Assembly (NCBI GenBank): GCA_028571685.1
Contig: CM053152.1
Location: 25,490,001 to 25,554,000 of the forward strand
Direction of reading: 5' to 3'
Length of the DNA stretch: 64,000 nt
Source: Heterohyrax brucei
Lineage: Eukaryota > Chordata > Mammalia > Hyracoidea > Procaviidae
A program made the position numbers and the translations under genes. Shown here in pieces: positions 10,581 to 20,556 of this stretch. The first letter of the stretch is position 1. Every line of letters starts with the position of its first letter. Below the pieces are notes generated by a model. The model had not been told where the DNA came from. It made no database searches and worked only from the letters and a program-made list of their open reading frames with translations.

Positions 10581-12796
10581 CATCAAATATATACTTAGGA
10601 TACAATGCAAAACACAGCATCCAGAATCCTAATCTGTTAGGGAAGACACTAAATTTAATTATAGCTAAAATATTAAAAGCATGGAACCAGTGATCTTAAC
10701 ACAAAAGTTATGAACCATCACACTATAAAGAGAGATATATTACAGTAGATATAACACTTTCAGATGGAGAGGCAATTAAGAAGATCTACAGAAATTGAAG
10801 ACTGGTTTAAACTTAGAAAATTAGGGGGATCAAAGGGGTAGCTGCAAAGAAAACTAACAATGTGATATATCAAAACAAGAAACATAAAACTGGAGTTTCA
10901 ACAAACACAAAACCAACAGTGAAAAAGACTGAAAAATAAATCCAAAAATAAAAATGACCTAGAATAGAATATTGAAAGCAACAAAGAAAAAAATCAATTA
11001 CACAAAACTAAGGGCACCAAAATGACAGGGCTAAACATATACCTATCAATAATTACACTGAATGTAAATGGGTTGAACACACCATTAAAGAGGCAGAGAA
11101 GGATAGCTTGGATCAGAAAACATGACCTGTTTACATTGCTTGCAAGAAACATACCTTAGACTCAAAGATATGAACAAAATGAAAAATCAAAGGAGGGGAA
11201 ATATATACCAAGCTAACAACGTACAAAGAAGAGCAGGAGTGGCAATATTAATCTCAGATAAAATAGATTTTAATGTAAAATCCACCATCGTGGACAAAGA
11301 TGGTCACCACTTATTGTTAAAAGGTTCAACACATAAGAGGATATAACAATATTAAATATGTGTGCACCCAATAGCATAGCATCTAAATACATCAAACAAA
11401 CACAGACAAGGTTGGTAAATGAGATAGATCACTCCATAATAACAGTAGATTTCAACAATTCACTTTCAGTAATGGACAGATCATCCAGAAAAAAACCTCA
11501 CTAAAGACACAGAAGATCTTACTGTGACAATCAATCAACTAAACCTTATTGACATCCACAGAATGTTTACCCAATAACAGATAAGTACACCTTCTTTTCC
11601 AATGCACATGGAACATTCTCCAGAATAAACCACACATTAGGTCATAAAGCAAGTCTCAACAAAATCCAAACGACTGAGCTATTGCAAAGCATCATCTCAG
11701 ATCATAAAGCCATAGAATTTGTAATCATCAGCAGAAAAAAAAAATTGATAGAAATTTGAACTCACAGAAATTGAACAAAATCCTGCTCAAAAATTCATGG
11801 GTTATAGAAGAAATCAAAGACACAACAAAGAGATTTGTGGAATCAAATGAGAATGAAAACACATCCTACCAGAACCCATGGGATACAGCAAAAGCAGTAC
11901 TCAGAGGTCAATTTATCTCTATAAGTGCACACATCTGCAACAACAAAGGGCCCATACCAAAGAATTAACTCTACAATTTGAATACATAGAAAGAGAACAA
12001 CAAAAGAACCCCTGGGTTACCAGAAGAAAACAGGTAATACAGATTAAAGCAGAACTAAACGAATCAGAGAACAGAAAAACAATTGAAAGAACTAATGACA
12101 CCAAAAGCTGGTTATTTGGGAAGATCAACAAAACTGTTAACCTGTTGCTTAAACTTACAAAAGAAAAACAGGAGAGGAAACAAATAACCTGAATAAGAAA
12201 TTAGATAGGAGATGTCACAACAGACCCAACAAAATCAAAAGTATCATAGCAGTATATTACCAAAAAAAAAAGGAACAGATTCAAAAACCTAGAAAAAATA
12301 GACAGATTTCTAGAGTCACATCACCTACCAAAATTATCACAAGGAGAAGCAGAACAACTTAATAAGCCCATCACAGAAAAAGAGATTGAAAAAGTAATCC
12401 AAAAACTACCAACCAAAAAAGCCCTGGCCCAGAGCGCTTCACCAGAGAATTCTACCAAACTTTTAGAGAAGAATTAATTTCAATACTACTGAGGCTATTT
12501 TACAACATAGAAAAGGATGTAATACTCTCAAATCTATCATATGAAGTCACCATAACCCTGATACCAAAGCCAAGGAAAGATCCCACAGAAAAAGAAAATT
12601 ACAGACCAATATCACTCAGGAACCTAGATGCGAAAATCTTCAACAAAATCCTAGCCAATAGAATTCGACAACATACCAAAACAATAATTCATCATAATGA
12701 GGTTGGATTCATTCCAGGGATGCAAGTCTGGTTGAACATCAGAAGAACAATTAATATGATCAACCACATAAATAACACAAAGAATAAGAATTTTTC

Positions 12797-13079
12797 ATTT
12801 GTCATTTGATAAATGGATTTTGTTGAGACTTGTTTTATGACCTAATACATGGTCTATGCTGGAGAATGTTCCACATGCACTGGAAAAGAAGATGTGCTTA
12901 TCTGTTATTGGGTAAAAAATTCTGTAAATGTCAATAAGGTTTAGTTGATTGATTGTCACAATAAGATCTTCTGTGTCTTCAGTGAGGTTTTTTCTGGACG
13001 ATCTGTCCATTACTGAAAGTGAATTGTTGAAATCTACTATTATTATGGAGCGATCTATCTCATTTATCAAATGACAAAT
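12797..13079 (-). repeat. Inverted copy of L1-A endonuclease segment with 19-bp inverted ends
   Basis: Bases 12816-13060 are the reverse complement of 11423-11672 in the same element, with about 20 differences over about 247 bp. The block is framed by a perfect 19-bp inverted repeat (12797-12815 against 13061-13079, atttgtcatttgataaatg and its complement). It sits in ORF2 between the linker and RT motif A, where L1-B has no insert. The minus-strand frame at 12795-13196 is this inverted fragment, not a gene, and it reads the endonuclease segment without a break. Confidence 0.9.
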
Positions 13080-14482
13080 TTTGATTTTGTCGATTGATGC
13101 AGAAAAGGCATCTGACAAAGTCCAACACTCATTTATCCTAAAAACTCTCAGCAAAACAGGGGTAGAGAGGAAATTCCTCAGTGCAGTATGGCTCATCTAT
13201 GCAAAGCCAGCCACCTACATCATTCTGAACGGAGAGAGACTGAAAGAATTCCCCCTGAGAATGAGAACTAGACAAGGATGCCCACTGTCACCACTTCTAT
13301 TCAACATTGTGCTAGAGGTTCTAGCCAGAGCAATTAGACAAGACAAAGAAATGAAGGAAACTGCATCAGCAAAGAAGTGAAAATATCCCTTTTGCAGACC
13401 ATATACACAGAGAATCCTAAAGAAGTCATAGATTCCACAGGATAAACATAGATAAATCAATAGGATTGTTTACACCAACAAAGAGATCATTGAAGAGAAA
13501 AGTATCAAATCAATGCCATTTATTACAGCTCCAAGAAGATAAAATACCTAGGAATAAATCTAACCAGAGAAATAAGAGACCTATACAGAGAAGATTAGAA
13601 GACCTTACTGCAAGAAACTGAAAATGACTTACGTAAGTGGAGAAATGCACCTTGCTCATGGATAGAAAGACTTAGCATTGTGCAAATGTCTATTTTATCC
13701 AAAGTGATCTACAGATACAATGCAATCTCAATTCAAATACCAGTGTCTTTTTATAAAAGAGATGGAGAAACAAATCACCAACCTTGTTTGGAAAGGGAAG
13801 AAACCCCAGATATGTAAAGCACTAATGAAAAAGAGGAACACAGTGGGAGGCCTCACACTACCTGACCTTAAAAACTGCTACACTGCCACAGTAGTCAAAA
13901 CTGCCTGATACTGGTACAAAAAGAGACATATACACTAAACAAACAGAGTTGAGACCCCAGAAATACCAGTATCATCTTATGAACAGTAGATATTCAACAA
14001 AGGCCCTAAGATTGTAAACTGGGTAAAAATAGTCTCTTTAACAGTGTTGGCAAAACTGGATATCCATCTGACAAAAACTGATTCAGGACCCATATCTCAC
14101 ACCTTACACAAGACTAAATCAAAATGGATCAAAGACCTAAGTATCAAACCTAAAGTGGTAAAGATGATGCAAGAAAAATAGTAAACAATGGAAGTTCTAA
14201 TACACGACTTAGACAGATTAGAAAAATCTGACCAGCAATACACAAGCAACAGAAGAGAAAATAGATAAATGGGAACTACTAGGAATCAGACACTTTTGCT
14301 CATCCAAAGACATTATTAAGGGAATTAAAAGATGACCTACAGAATGGGAAAAAAAATATTTACCAACTACATGCTGGATTGACATCTGAGTTCCATAATC
14401 TACAAGGTGCTGCAAAATATCAACAAGAAAAAGGTAAATAACCCAATTAAGCAACAGGCAAAGGAGATGGACAGACACTTCA

Positions 14483-14623
14483 CCTGGGAACATGGCCCTT
14501 ACACCTGCTGCTGTCCCTGACTGGAAACCAGTACTGAGGTCAACTCTTCAGACAAGAATAGACTGGACTCAGGGACAGTGTGACCACATGATGTGTGCAC
14601 TTTATGGTTCTATGCATTTATAG
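14483..14623 (+). repeat. Direct copy of L1-A 3' UTR segment inside ORF2
   Basis: This block (cctgggaacatggccc ... atttatag) repeats 15759-15902 of the same element with about a dozen differences. It interrupts ORF2 between the acagacacttca and aagacattgag segments, which are adjacent in other L1 copies including L1-B. The join shares a few bases (cctgggaa), suggesting a microhomology-guided jump. Confidence 0.9.
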
Positions 14624-16112
14624 AAGACATTGAGTCAGCCAAAAGATACATGAGCAAATGTTCATACAGAAATCCAAATCAAAACTACGGTGACATACCA
14701 TCTCACCCCAACAAGGTTGACCATAATCCGAAAAATACAAAACAATAAATGCTGGAGAGGCTGCAGAGAGATTGAAGCTCTCCTACATTGCTCGTGAGAA
14801 TGCAAAATGTACAACCTTTCTGGAAAGCAATTTGGCACTTTGTTAAAAAGCCAGAAACACATACACCGTATGATCCAGAAATCTCACTGCTCGGAATATA
14901 TCCCACAGAAATAAAGGTGGTCACATAAAGAGATACTTATACATGAACGTTTATTGCGGCACTGTCTACAATAGCAAAAATGTGAAATCAACCTAGGTGT
15001 CCATCAACAGATGAATGGATAAACAAACTATGGTACACATACTCAATAGAACACTATGTAAATACAGAACAATGATGATTTTAGGAAGCATCTCATAATC
15101 TGGTTTCAACTAGAAGACGTGGCATGAAATCAGTCAGTTGCAAAAGGACAAGTATTGTATGAGATCTCTGCTATAAGGATTTAAAAACAGAAAAGATTCT
15201 TTGATGGCTACAAGGATGGGAAAGGAAGGAGAGGGCTGCTCATAGATTAGATAGTAGATAGGAATTTGGTTAGGTCAAAGCAGTGACAGCATACAGTAGA
15301 CAGCAGATCAATATAACTGGACTACATCATAAACTGAAAGGTTTTCTAAACTAAACCTAATATTTCTAAGGATAGTGTAGCAGGGATGAGGTCTGGGGAT
15401 CACATGTTCACAGGACATTGAGGCCAATTGGCACAACTGGTCTTTTGCTAAGACAGAGTGGCATCCGGGGTCTTAAAAGCCAGCAAGCTGCCATCTGAGG
15501 TACACCAAATGATCCCAGATGATGACCAGAACAGCAGAGACACAAGGAAAAATGATCCCAGGACACGGAAGGACCTTACTGATGGGAGACTGTATCAATA
15601 TGAGAACAGTAGAACTAGATGGTGCCTTGCCATCATCAAAGGCAGCTGTGATAGGGAATACAACATACAGTCCCTGGGGCAACACTAGACAATGAGTGGT
15701 GAAGCTCAAGAACTCTACTAAAAGACCAGAACTGATGGTTTGACAGCCTTGAGGGTCCCCTGGGAACATGGCCCCAACACCTGCTGCTCTCTCTGACCAG
15801 AAACCAGTACTGAGGTCAACTCTTCAGACAAGAATAGACTGGACTCAGAGACACAGTGTGACCTATACAATGTGTGTACTTTATGGTTCTATACATTTAT
15901 AGGAAGCTGTCCTACTGGTTTCTTTCTAGATGGGAGAGAAGAAGGTGGAGAGGAAGGGACAGGTGGTCATTAAGAGGATACTAGAAACACAGAGGAAAAA
16001 GAGGATTATGCTGTCACTGAGTGAGAAGAGCAGATGGAGCTGCAGAGAGGCGGGCGTGCAAAACTGATCTGGATCGTATACTTTCACTTAACCACAATAA
16101 AAAAAGAAAAAT

Positions 16113-16122
16113 AGAAATGTGA
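16113..16122. repeat. Target-site duplication of L1-A, right copy
   Basis: Matches agaaatgtga at 8164-8173 exactly and directly follows the A-rich end of L1-A. Confidence 0.85.
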
Positions 16123-16382
16123 AACACTGTTGTTGGTTAGTTTTATTTTCTTGAGCTTTGGCCATTTCCATAAGAAGAAAATGATTCAGCTAGCCCACTG
16201 GCCCAAGAAAGATGAGAGACACATAGAGCATACATGGACCTGTACTAAAGCTTGGAGCTAAGCCCAGCTGAGTCCTGCCTAGTTTAGTCAACTTCTAGCT
16301 GATCCACAGATACTAGATTACTGTTTTAACCCACTAGATTTCATGATAGTTATTATAGCATTATTGTAGCAAAAGGTAATGG
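16123..16382 (+). mobile_element. 3' LTR of the MaLR/ERVL-type element split by L1-A
   Basis: It shares the order of the LTR at 6063-6421: ctttggcca, then gagagacacatag, then gctaagcccagctgag, then ccactagatttcatgatag, then agcattattgtagc. It lies directly on the far side of the L1-A target-site duplication and closes the retroelement. Confidence 0.6.
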
Positions 16383-16514
16383 TGTAGGAATTTCTTTTTA
16401 TCTTTTTGTTCCAAAGATTTCATCATTATGAACACCAGTGGCAAGTCCTGTATTTCTTTGATGGGAAGAGTAGTTTGTTTTTAAATATGAGTGCTCTTCT
16501 CTACTTTTAAAGCC

Positions 16515-16650
16515 AGAAAATCTAGTTTTAAACATAAACTCTGCCATATATATTGACTAAATGATCTTGAGCCCATATATTAATATTTTTTGAGTCTCAG
16601 TTACTTCATCTATAAAATAATGACAATTATCCTTATTTCACAAGATTTTA
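16515..16650 (+). repeat. MIR SINE fossil
   Basis: The MIR order is visible: aaactctgcc, then tgatcttgagc, then gagtctcagttacttcatct, then a run ending tcacaagattttaa. It is diverged but clear. Confidence 0.75.
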
Positions 16651-16654
16651 ATAA

Positions 16655-17420
16655 AAAAATTATTGTGCCTTAAGTAGAAGTTTATAATCCAAGTTGACTT
16701 GACATATAAGATCTTATACACATTGCTGCGTAACTCCAGCTGCCCTCCCTACCCTGTGACAACACTCCCCTCCACACCCTGTGACAACACTCCCCTCCCT
16801 TCCACCTTGTATTTCCTGTGTTCACTCAACTAGATCCTCTCCCCTTCTGCCCTTTTATCTCACCTCTGGAAAGGAGCTACCCAGTTAGTCTCTTGCATCT
16901 ACTTAAGCCAAGAAACACACTTTTCACCAATATCATTTTAAGTCTTAGAATCCAGTCCAACCTTTGTGTGAAGTACTGGCTTTGGGGCTGGTCTCAGTTC
17001 TGGGCCAACAGTCTGTTGGACCATGAAGTCTGGTCTTTTCAATAGGGCTAGAGTTCTGCGTTCCTATTTTCTTCAGCTCCATCAAGGACTCTGCTGTGTT
17101 CTCTGTCAGGGAAGTCATTGGTGGTAGCTGGACACTGTCTAGTTCTTCTGGTCTCATGCTGTTGTAAACTCCAGATTATGTGGCCCTTTCTGTCTCTAGG
17201 GCTCAAATTTTCCTTATACGTTTGATGTCCTTCATTCTCCTTTGCTCCAGGTAGGCTGGGACCAACTGATGTTTTCTAGATGGTTGCTTGCTAGCTTTTA
17301 AGACTCAGACACCACTCATTGAAGTGGAATGCAGAACATTTTCTTAGAAAACTTTGTTATGCCACTTGACTTAAATGTCCCCCCAAACCATAGTGCCCAG
17401 ACCCACAGGGTTTTCATAAG
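16655..17420 (-). mobile_element. Antisense L1 3' UTR fragment
   Basis: It starts with the inverted L1 3' end (attgtgccttaagtag) and continues through words shared with the 3' UTRs of L1-B and L1-C (agcttttaagactcag, gaatgcagaacattttc, cttagaaaactttgttatgcc). It looks older than L1-A or L1-B and is 5'-truncated, with no ORF2. A tandem duplication lies at 16749-16801. Confidence 0.75.
16749..16801. repeat. Tandem duplication, about 26 bp, two copies
   Basis: ccctgtgacaacactcccct occurs twice in a row within the antisense L1 3' UTR fragment. The related L1 3' UTRs here have the unit once (gtgacagcacactcct), so it is a local duplication. Confidence 0.85.
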
Positions 17421-18036
17421 AATGAAATGAGACAGAAGATCTGAGGAAAGAATTATGCTGCCTGACATAAAAACAGAGCCTCAGTAGGAGCTGGCCCTAA
17501 ATAATTGCAACAGGCTCCTAGATGGTAGCCAAGATTTTTTTCTAGCCCAGTCTGTGTTGCCGTGATGTGTTGCCTCGAGAAGACAGTGTTCTAACAACAA
17601 GTGTAGAAACCCGGAGATGGAAAACCAGAAGGAAAGAACACTCTTTGCATTTCTCAAGCTGATAGGACTGAAGAAAAAATTCAAGCTCTAAGTTGCAATG
17701 TTGAAGGATTCTGTAGAGAAAACATTATCCATGAAACACCAAAAGGAGGTGAGTGGAACGCACAGAAATACCAGAAAGAATTGGTCAACATCCAGGCATT
17801 TCGGGAGGTGCCATGTGAGCAGAAGCCCATGGTACTGAAGGACAAAGCTACACTGGAGGCATTAGCCAAAATCAGGGCTCCGGGAGTTGATGGACTGTCA
17901 AATGAGATGTTTCAACAAATGGAGGCAACACTGGAAATACTTGCTCATTTGTACCACCAAGTTTGGAAGACAGCTACTTGACTGGAAGAGATCTATACTT
18001 ATGTCTATTCCCCCAAAAAGTGATCCCGATGAACAC

Positions 18037-18190
18037 GGGGACGCCTGATGGTGTAGCAGTTAAGTGCTACAGCTGCTAATGAAAATGTCAGCAGTTCATA
18101 GTTACCAAGTGCTCCTTGCAAAACTTATGGGGCAGTTCTACTCTGTCCTACAGGGACAGATTTGACTTGGCAGTACTGAGTTTGGTCTGG
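18037..18190 (+). repeat. AfroSINE, short form, inserted in RTE-A
   Basis: Sense copy from acgcctgatggtgtagcag to gcagtactgagtttgg, with the middle deletion (gtgctccttgcaaaac). It breaks the RT reading frame of RTE-A and is younger than it. Confidence 0.9.
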
Positions 18191-19304
18191 AATATTTTTA
18201 TCAAATGTAGAAATTATTAAGCAGTGTCATTAACATCACATACAAGTAAAATTTTGCTGAAGAGCACCCAAAAGTGATTGAAGTAATGTATTGACAGAGA
18301 ACTGTCAGCAATTCAAAGTAGATTCAGAAGAGGTCATGGAACCAGGGATATTATTGCTGATGTCAGAAGAAGCCTGGCTAAAAGCAGAAACACCATAAAG
18401 GTGTTTACCTGTATTTTGTTGGCTATACAGAGGCATTCAACCATGTGGATCCCAGCAAACTGTGGATAACACTGAGGAGAATGGCAGTTTCAGGACACTT
18501 CAATTGCACTCATGAGGAACCTTTACGTAGAGCACCAGGAAGTCATTCAAACAGAACAAGGGGATACCGGGTGGTTTGCAGTCAGGAAAAGCATGCATCA
18601 GAGTTGTATCCTTTCACCATATTTATTCAACTTTTATTCTGAGCAAATAAATAATCTGCTATATGAAAAAGAATGGGGAACCAGGATTGGAGAAAGACTT
18701 ATTAACAATCTGTGTCATACAGCTAACACAACTTTTCTTGCTGAAAGTGAAGAGAATGTGAAACACTGGTGAAGATCACAGACCACAGCCTGCAGTATGG
18801 CTTGCATCTTAACATTAAGAAAAAAAAATCCTCACAAATGAATCAATAAGCAACATCATGATAAACTGAGAAAACACTTAAATTGTCAACCAGCCAATTT
18901 TGCTTGAATCTTCGGTCAACACCCATGGAAACAGCAATCTAGAAATCAAACGATGCATTGCATTGGGCAAATCTGCTGCAAAACAAAAACCTCTTTAAAG
19001 CATTGGAAAGATGTCACTTTGAAGACTCAGGTGAGCCTGACCCAAGCCATGGTGTTTTCAACCACCTCCTATGCATATGAAAGCTGGACGACAAATAGAG
19101 ATGACTGGAGAAGAAATGACGCCTTTGAGTTGCGGTGTCAGAGAAGAATACTGAACATCTGCAGAATGCCAAAAGAGAAAAAAAACTCTGTCCTGGAGGA
19201 GGTACAACCAGAATGCTCCTTAGGAGCAAGCATGGTGAGACTTAGTCTCACAAACTTCAAACATTTATCAGGAAGGATCAGGCCCTGGAGAAAAGACACA
19301 CACT

Positions 19305-19360
19305 TGGTAAAGTAGCCAAGCCAAGTGCCGTCGAGTCGGATCCGACTCATGGTAAAGTAG
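19305..19360 (-). repeat. 34-bp SINE/RTE 3'-end micro-insertion with 11-bp TSD
   Basis: The 11-mer tggtaaagtag at 19305-19315 is repeated at 19350-19360. Between them (19316-19349) lies only the antisense tail of AfroSINE or RTE (gtgccgtcgagtcggatccg). RTE elements normally run straight through this site. Four CpGs are intact, unlike in the surrounding RTE, so this extreme 5'-truncated insertion looks young. Confidence 0.88.
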
Positions 19361-19532
19361 AGGGTCAGTGAAAGAAGAGGACGAGCCTCAAAGAGATGCA
19401 CTGACACAGCGGCCGCAACAGTGGTCTGAAGGGTAAGGGACGCGAGGACAGTGCAGGACTGCACAGTGTTTCATTCTTTTGTACACAGGGTCTCTGTGAG
19501 TTGGAACATACTTGATGTCACCTAACAACAAG

Positions 19533-19838
19533 AGACACTTGGTTTCCACTACAATAAATATTCACTGATGCTTGCTTGATGATGAAAAATATTTTTATTT
19601 CACTATTTGAGATAATTCTTACATTTGGAGCATTCTCAGAAAGTTCAATACTGTGAGTTACTATATAATTTACTGTGAGTGACTAATATTACAGCACATT
19701 TTAATAAGGCCATCAGAAAAACACAAAGCATTTTAGTTTATCAGTGGTCCCCTCACACACGCTAGGCCAGTGCATTGAAATGACAAAGGACATATCAGAT
19801 TAGTCCACAAGCCAGGCAACATTTATATCAACAGCTAT
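19533..19838. other. No gene or repeat recognised
   Basis: AT-rich non-coding spacer between RTE-A and the next AfroSINE. I see nothing in it. Confidence 0.5.
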
Positions 19839-20021
19839 AAACCCATTGCCATCAAGTTGATTCTGACTCATAGTGACCCTCTGGGACATAGTACAACTGC
19901 TCTGTAGGGTTTCCAAGGAAGCAGATTGCCACATCTTTCTCCCAAAGAGTGGCTGGTGGGTTTGAACGACTGACTCTTTGGTTAGCCACTGAGTGTTTAA
20001 CCACTGAGCTACCAGAGCTCC
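19839..20021 (-). repeat. AfroSINE, long form
   Basis: Antisense copy from aacccattgccatcaag to ccactgagctaccagagc. The long-form middle (gcagattgccacatctttctcc) is present. Confidence 0.9.
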
Positions 20022-20360
20022 TGTAGTGGCTGGCTGTAATCTTAGAAAAAGATTCTCAAGAGTAACGCTTATTAAAGAAAATGTACCATAACCACTCTCC
20101 AGAAAACACTATATAATCTAAAGCACTCATCCCTATGAACTAATAAAATTGACTCAAGAAGTTTAAATTTTTTCTAATTGCATTGTAAATTTCTAATACA
20201 GTGAAAATTTTTTTATATGCAAACCATATCTTGACATTTCTAACTTAAAATATTTTATTTTTCAACCTTTTAATCCAACTTTCTACTGAAAAGTTTGTCT
20301 ATAACACATAAATTTGCTTTCTCGTTTTAGGAAATAAAAATTAGTAAGCCTGTTCTTACA
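20022..20360. other. AT-rich spacer, nothing recognised
   Basis: AT-rich sequence with poly-T/poly-A words. I see no gene or named repeat. Confidence 0.5.
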
Positions 20361-20556
20361 GCCCTGGTGATATAGTGGGTAAAGTGCTCAGATGCTAAAT
20401 GAAAGGAGAATAGTTTGAACCCACCAGCCACTCCTTTCAAAGATGTGACAGTGTGCTTCTGTAAAGATTTACAGTCTTGGAAACAGTATGGGGCAGTCTA
20501 CCATGTCCTGTGGGGTTGCTAGGAGTTGGAATCTACTTGACATCAATGGGTTTGGA
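20361..20556 (+). repeat. AfroSINE, long form
   Basis: Sense copy from gccctggtgatatagtgg to gacatcaatgggtttgg, including the long-form middle (tctgtaaagatttacagtc). Confidence 0.9.

Larger units (their letters stand above)
11022..15165 (+). pseudogene. L1-A ORF2 remnant (endonuclease / reverse transcriptase)
   Basis: ORF2p provides the APE-like endonuclease and reverse transcriptase of L1. The ATG at 11022 starts a frame reading SIITLNVNGLN within its first codons, the conserved endonuclease beginning. RAGVAILISDKIDF follows near 11230-11275. The linker is at 11756-12190. The RT part is at 12250-13900, with motif A ([15 protein letters not shown], about 13081) and motif B ([15 protein letters not shown], about 13267). 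The FADD catalytic segment is damaged by a deletion near 13396-13410, so the two catalytic aspartates are lost. The C-terminal part runs from 13720 to about 15165. It is also broken by the inverted insert (12797-13079) and the 3' UTR insert (14483-14623), plus many stops. The end is approximate. Confidence 0.88.
8174..16112 (+). mobile_element. L1-A: full-length LINE-1 with internal rearrangements
   Basis: A complete sense L1 of about 7.9 kb bounded by a perfect 10-bp TSD. It starts with the typical GC-rich L1 5' motif ggaggcagggccaagatc. In order it has a 5' UTR with tandem-like monomers (8440-9640), broken ORF1 (9693-10580), an inter-ORF spacer of about 440 bp, broken ORF2 (11022 to about 15165), a 3' UTR of nearly 1 kb and an A-rich end. 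Two segments inside ORF2 are out of place: an inverted copy of the endonuclease region (12797-13079) and a direct copy of 3' UTR sequence (14483-14623). It lies between the interior and the 3' LTR of a MaLR element. Multiple frameshifts and stops show it is inactive. Confidence 0.92.
17690..19450 (+). pseudogene. RTE reverse transcriptase remnant
   Basis: RTE elements encode an endonuclease/RT used for target-primed insertion and probably for the partner SINE. The frame at 17781-17981 reads through a typical RTE linker and RT start (KIRAPGVDGLSNEMFQQ). After the AfroSINE, the 18512-18772 frame holds motif B, changed to MHQSCILSPYLFNFYSEQI; the family usually has RQGCILSP, so the conserved glutamine position is altered. 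The usual YADD catalytic motif reads HTAN (followed by TTFLAESEENVK). The C-terminal RTE region is at 18953-19315 (ESWTTNRDDWRRNDAFELRC). Both catalytic aspartates are lost and frames are broken, so it is inactive. Confidence 0.85.
17640..19532 (+). mobile_element. RTE-A: RTE (BovB-like) retrotransposon, sense
   Basis: A 5'-incomplete RTE-clade element. It encodes RT-type sequence across 17690-18770, then the C-terminal part, and ends at 19532 with the RTE tail gggtctctgtgagttgg ... cacctaacaaca. That tail matches the AfroSINE tail (gggtcgctatgagtcgg). It is interrupted by an AfroSINE (18037-18190) and a 34-bp micro-insertion (19316-19349). The left boundary is uncertain. Confidence 0.85.

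Noticed and set aside
12795..13196. 133-codon minus-strand frame with clear L1 endonuclease similarity
   Set aside because: It is the inverted fragment of L1-A ORF2 plus antisense RT sequence, not an independent gene.
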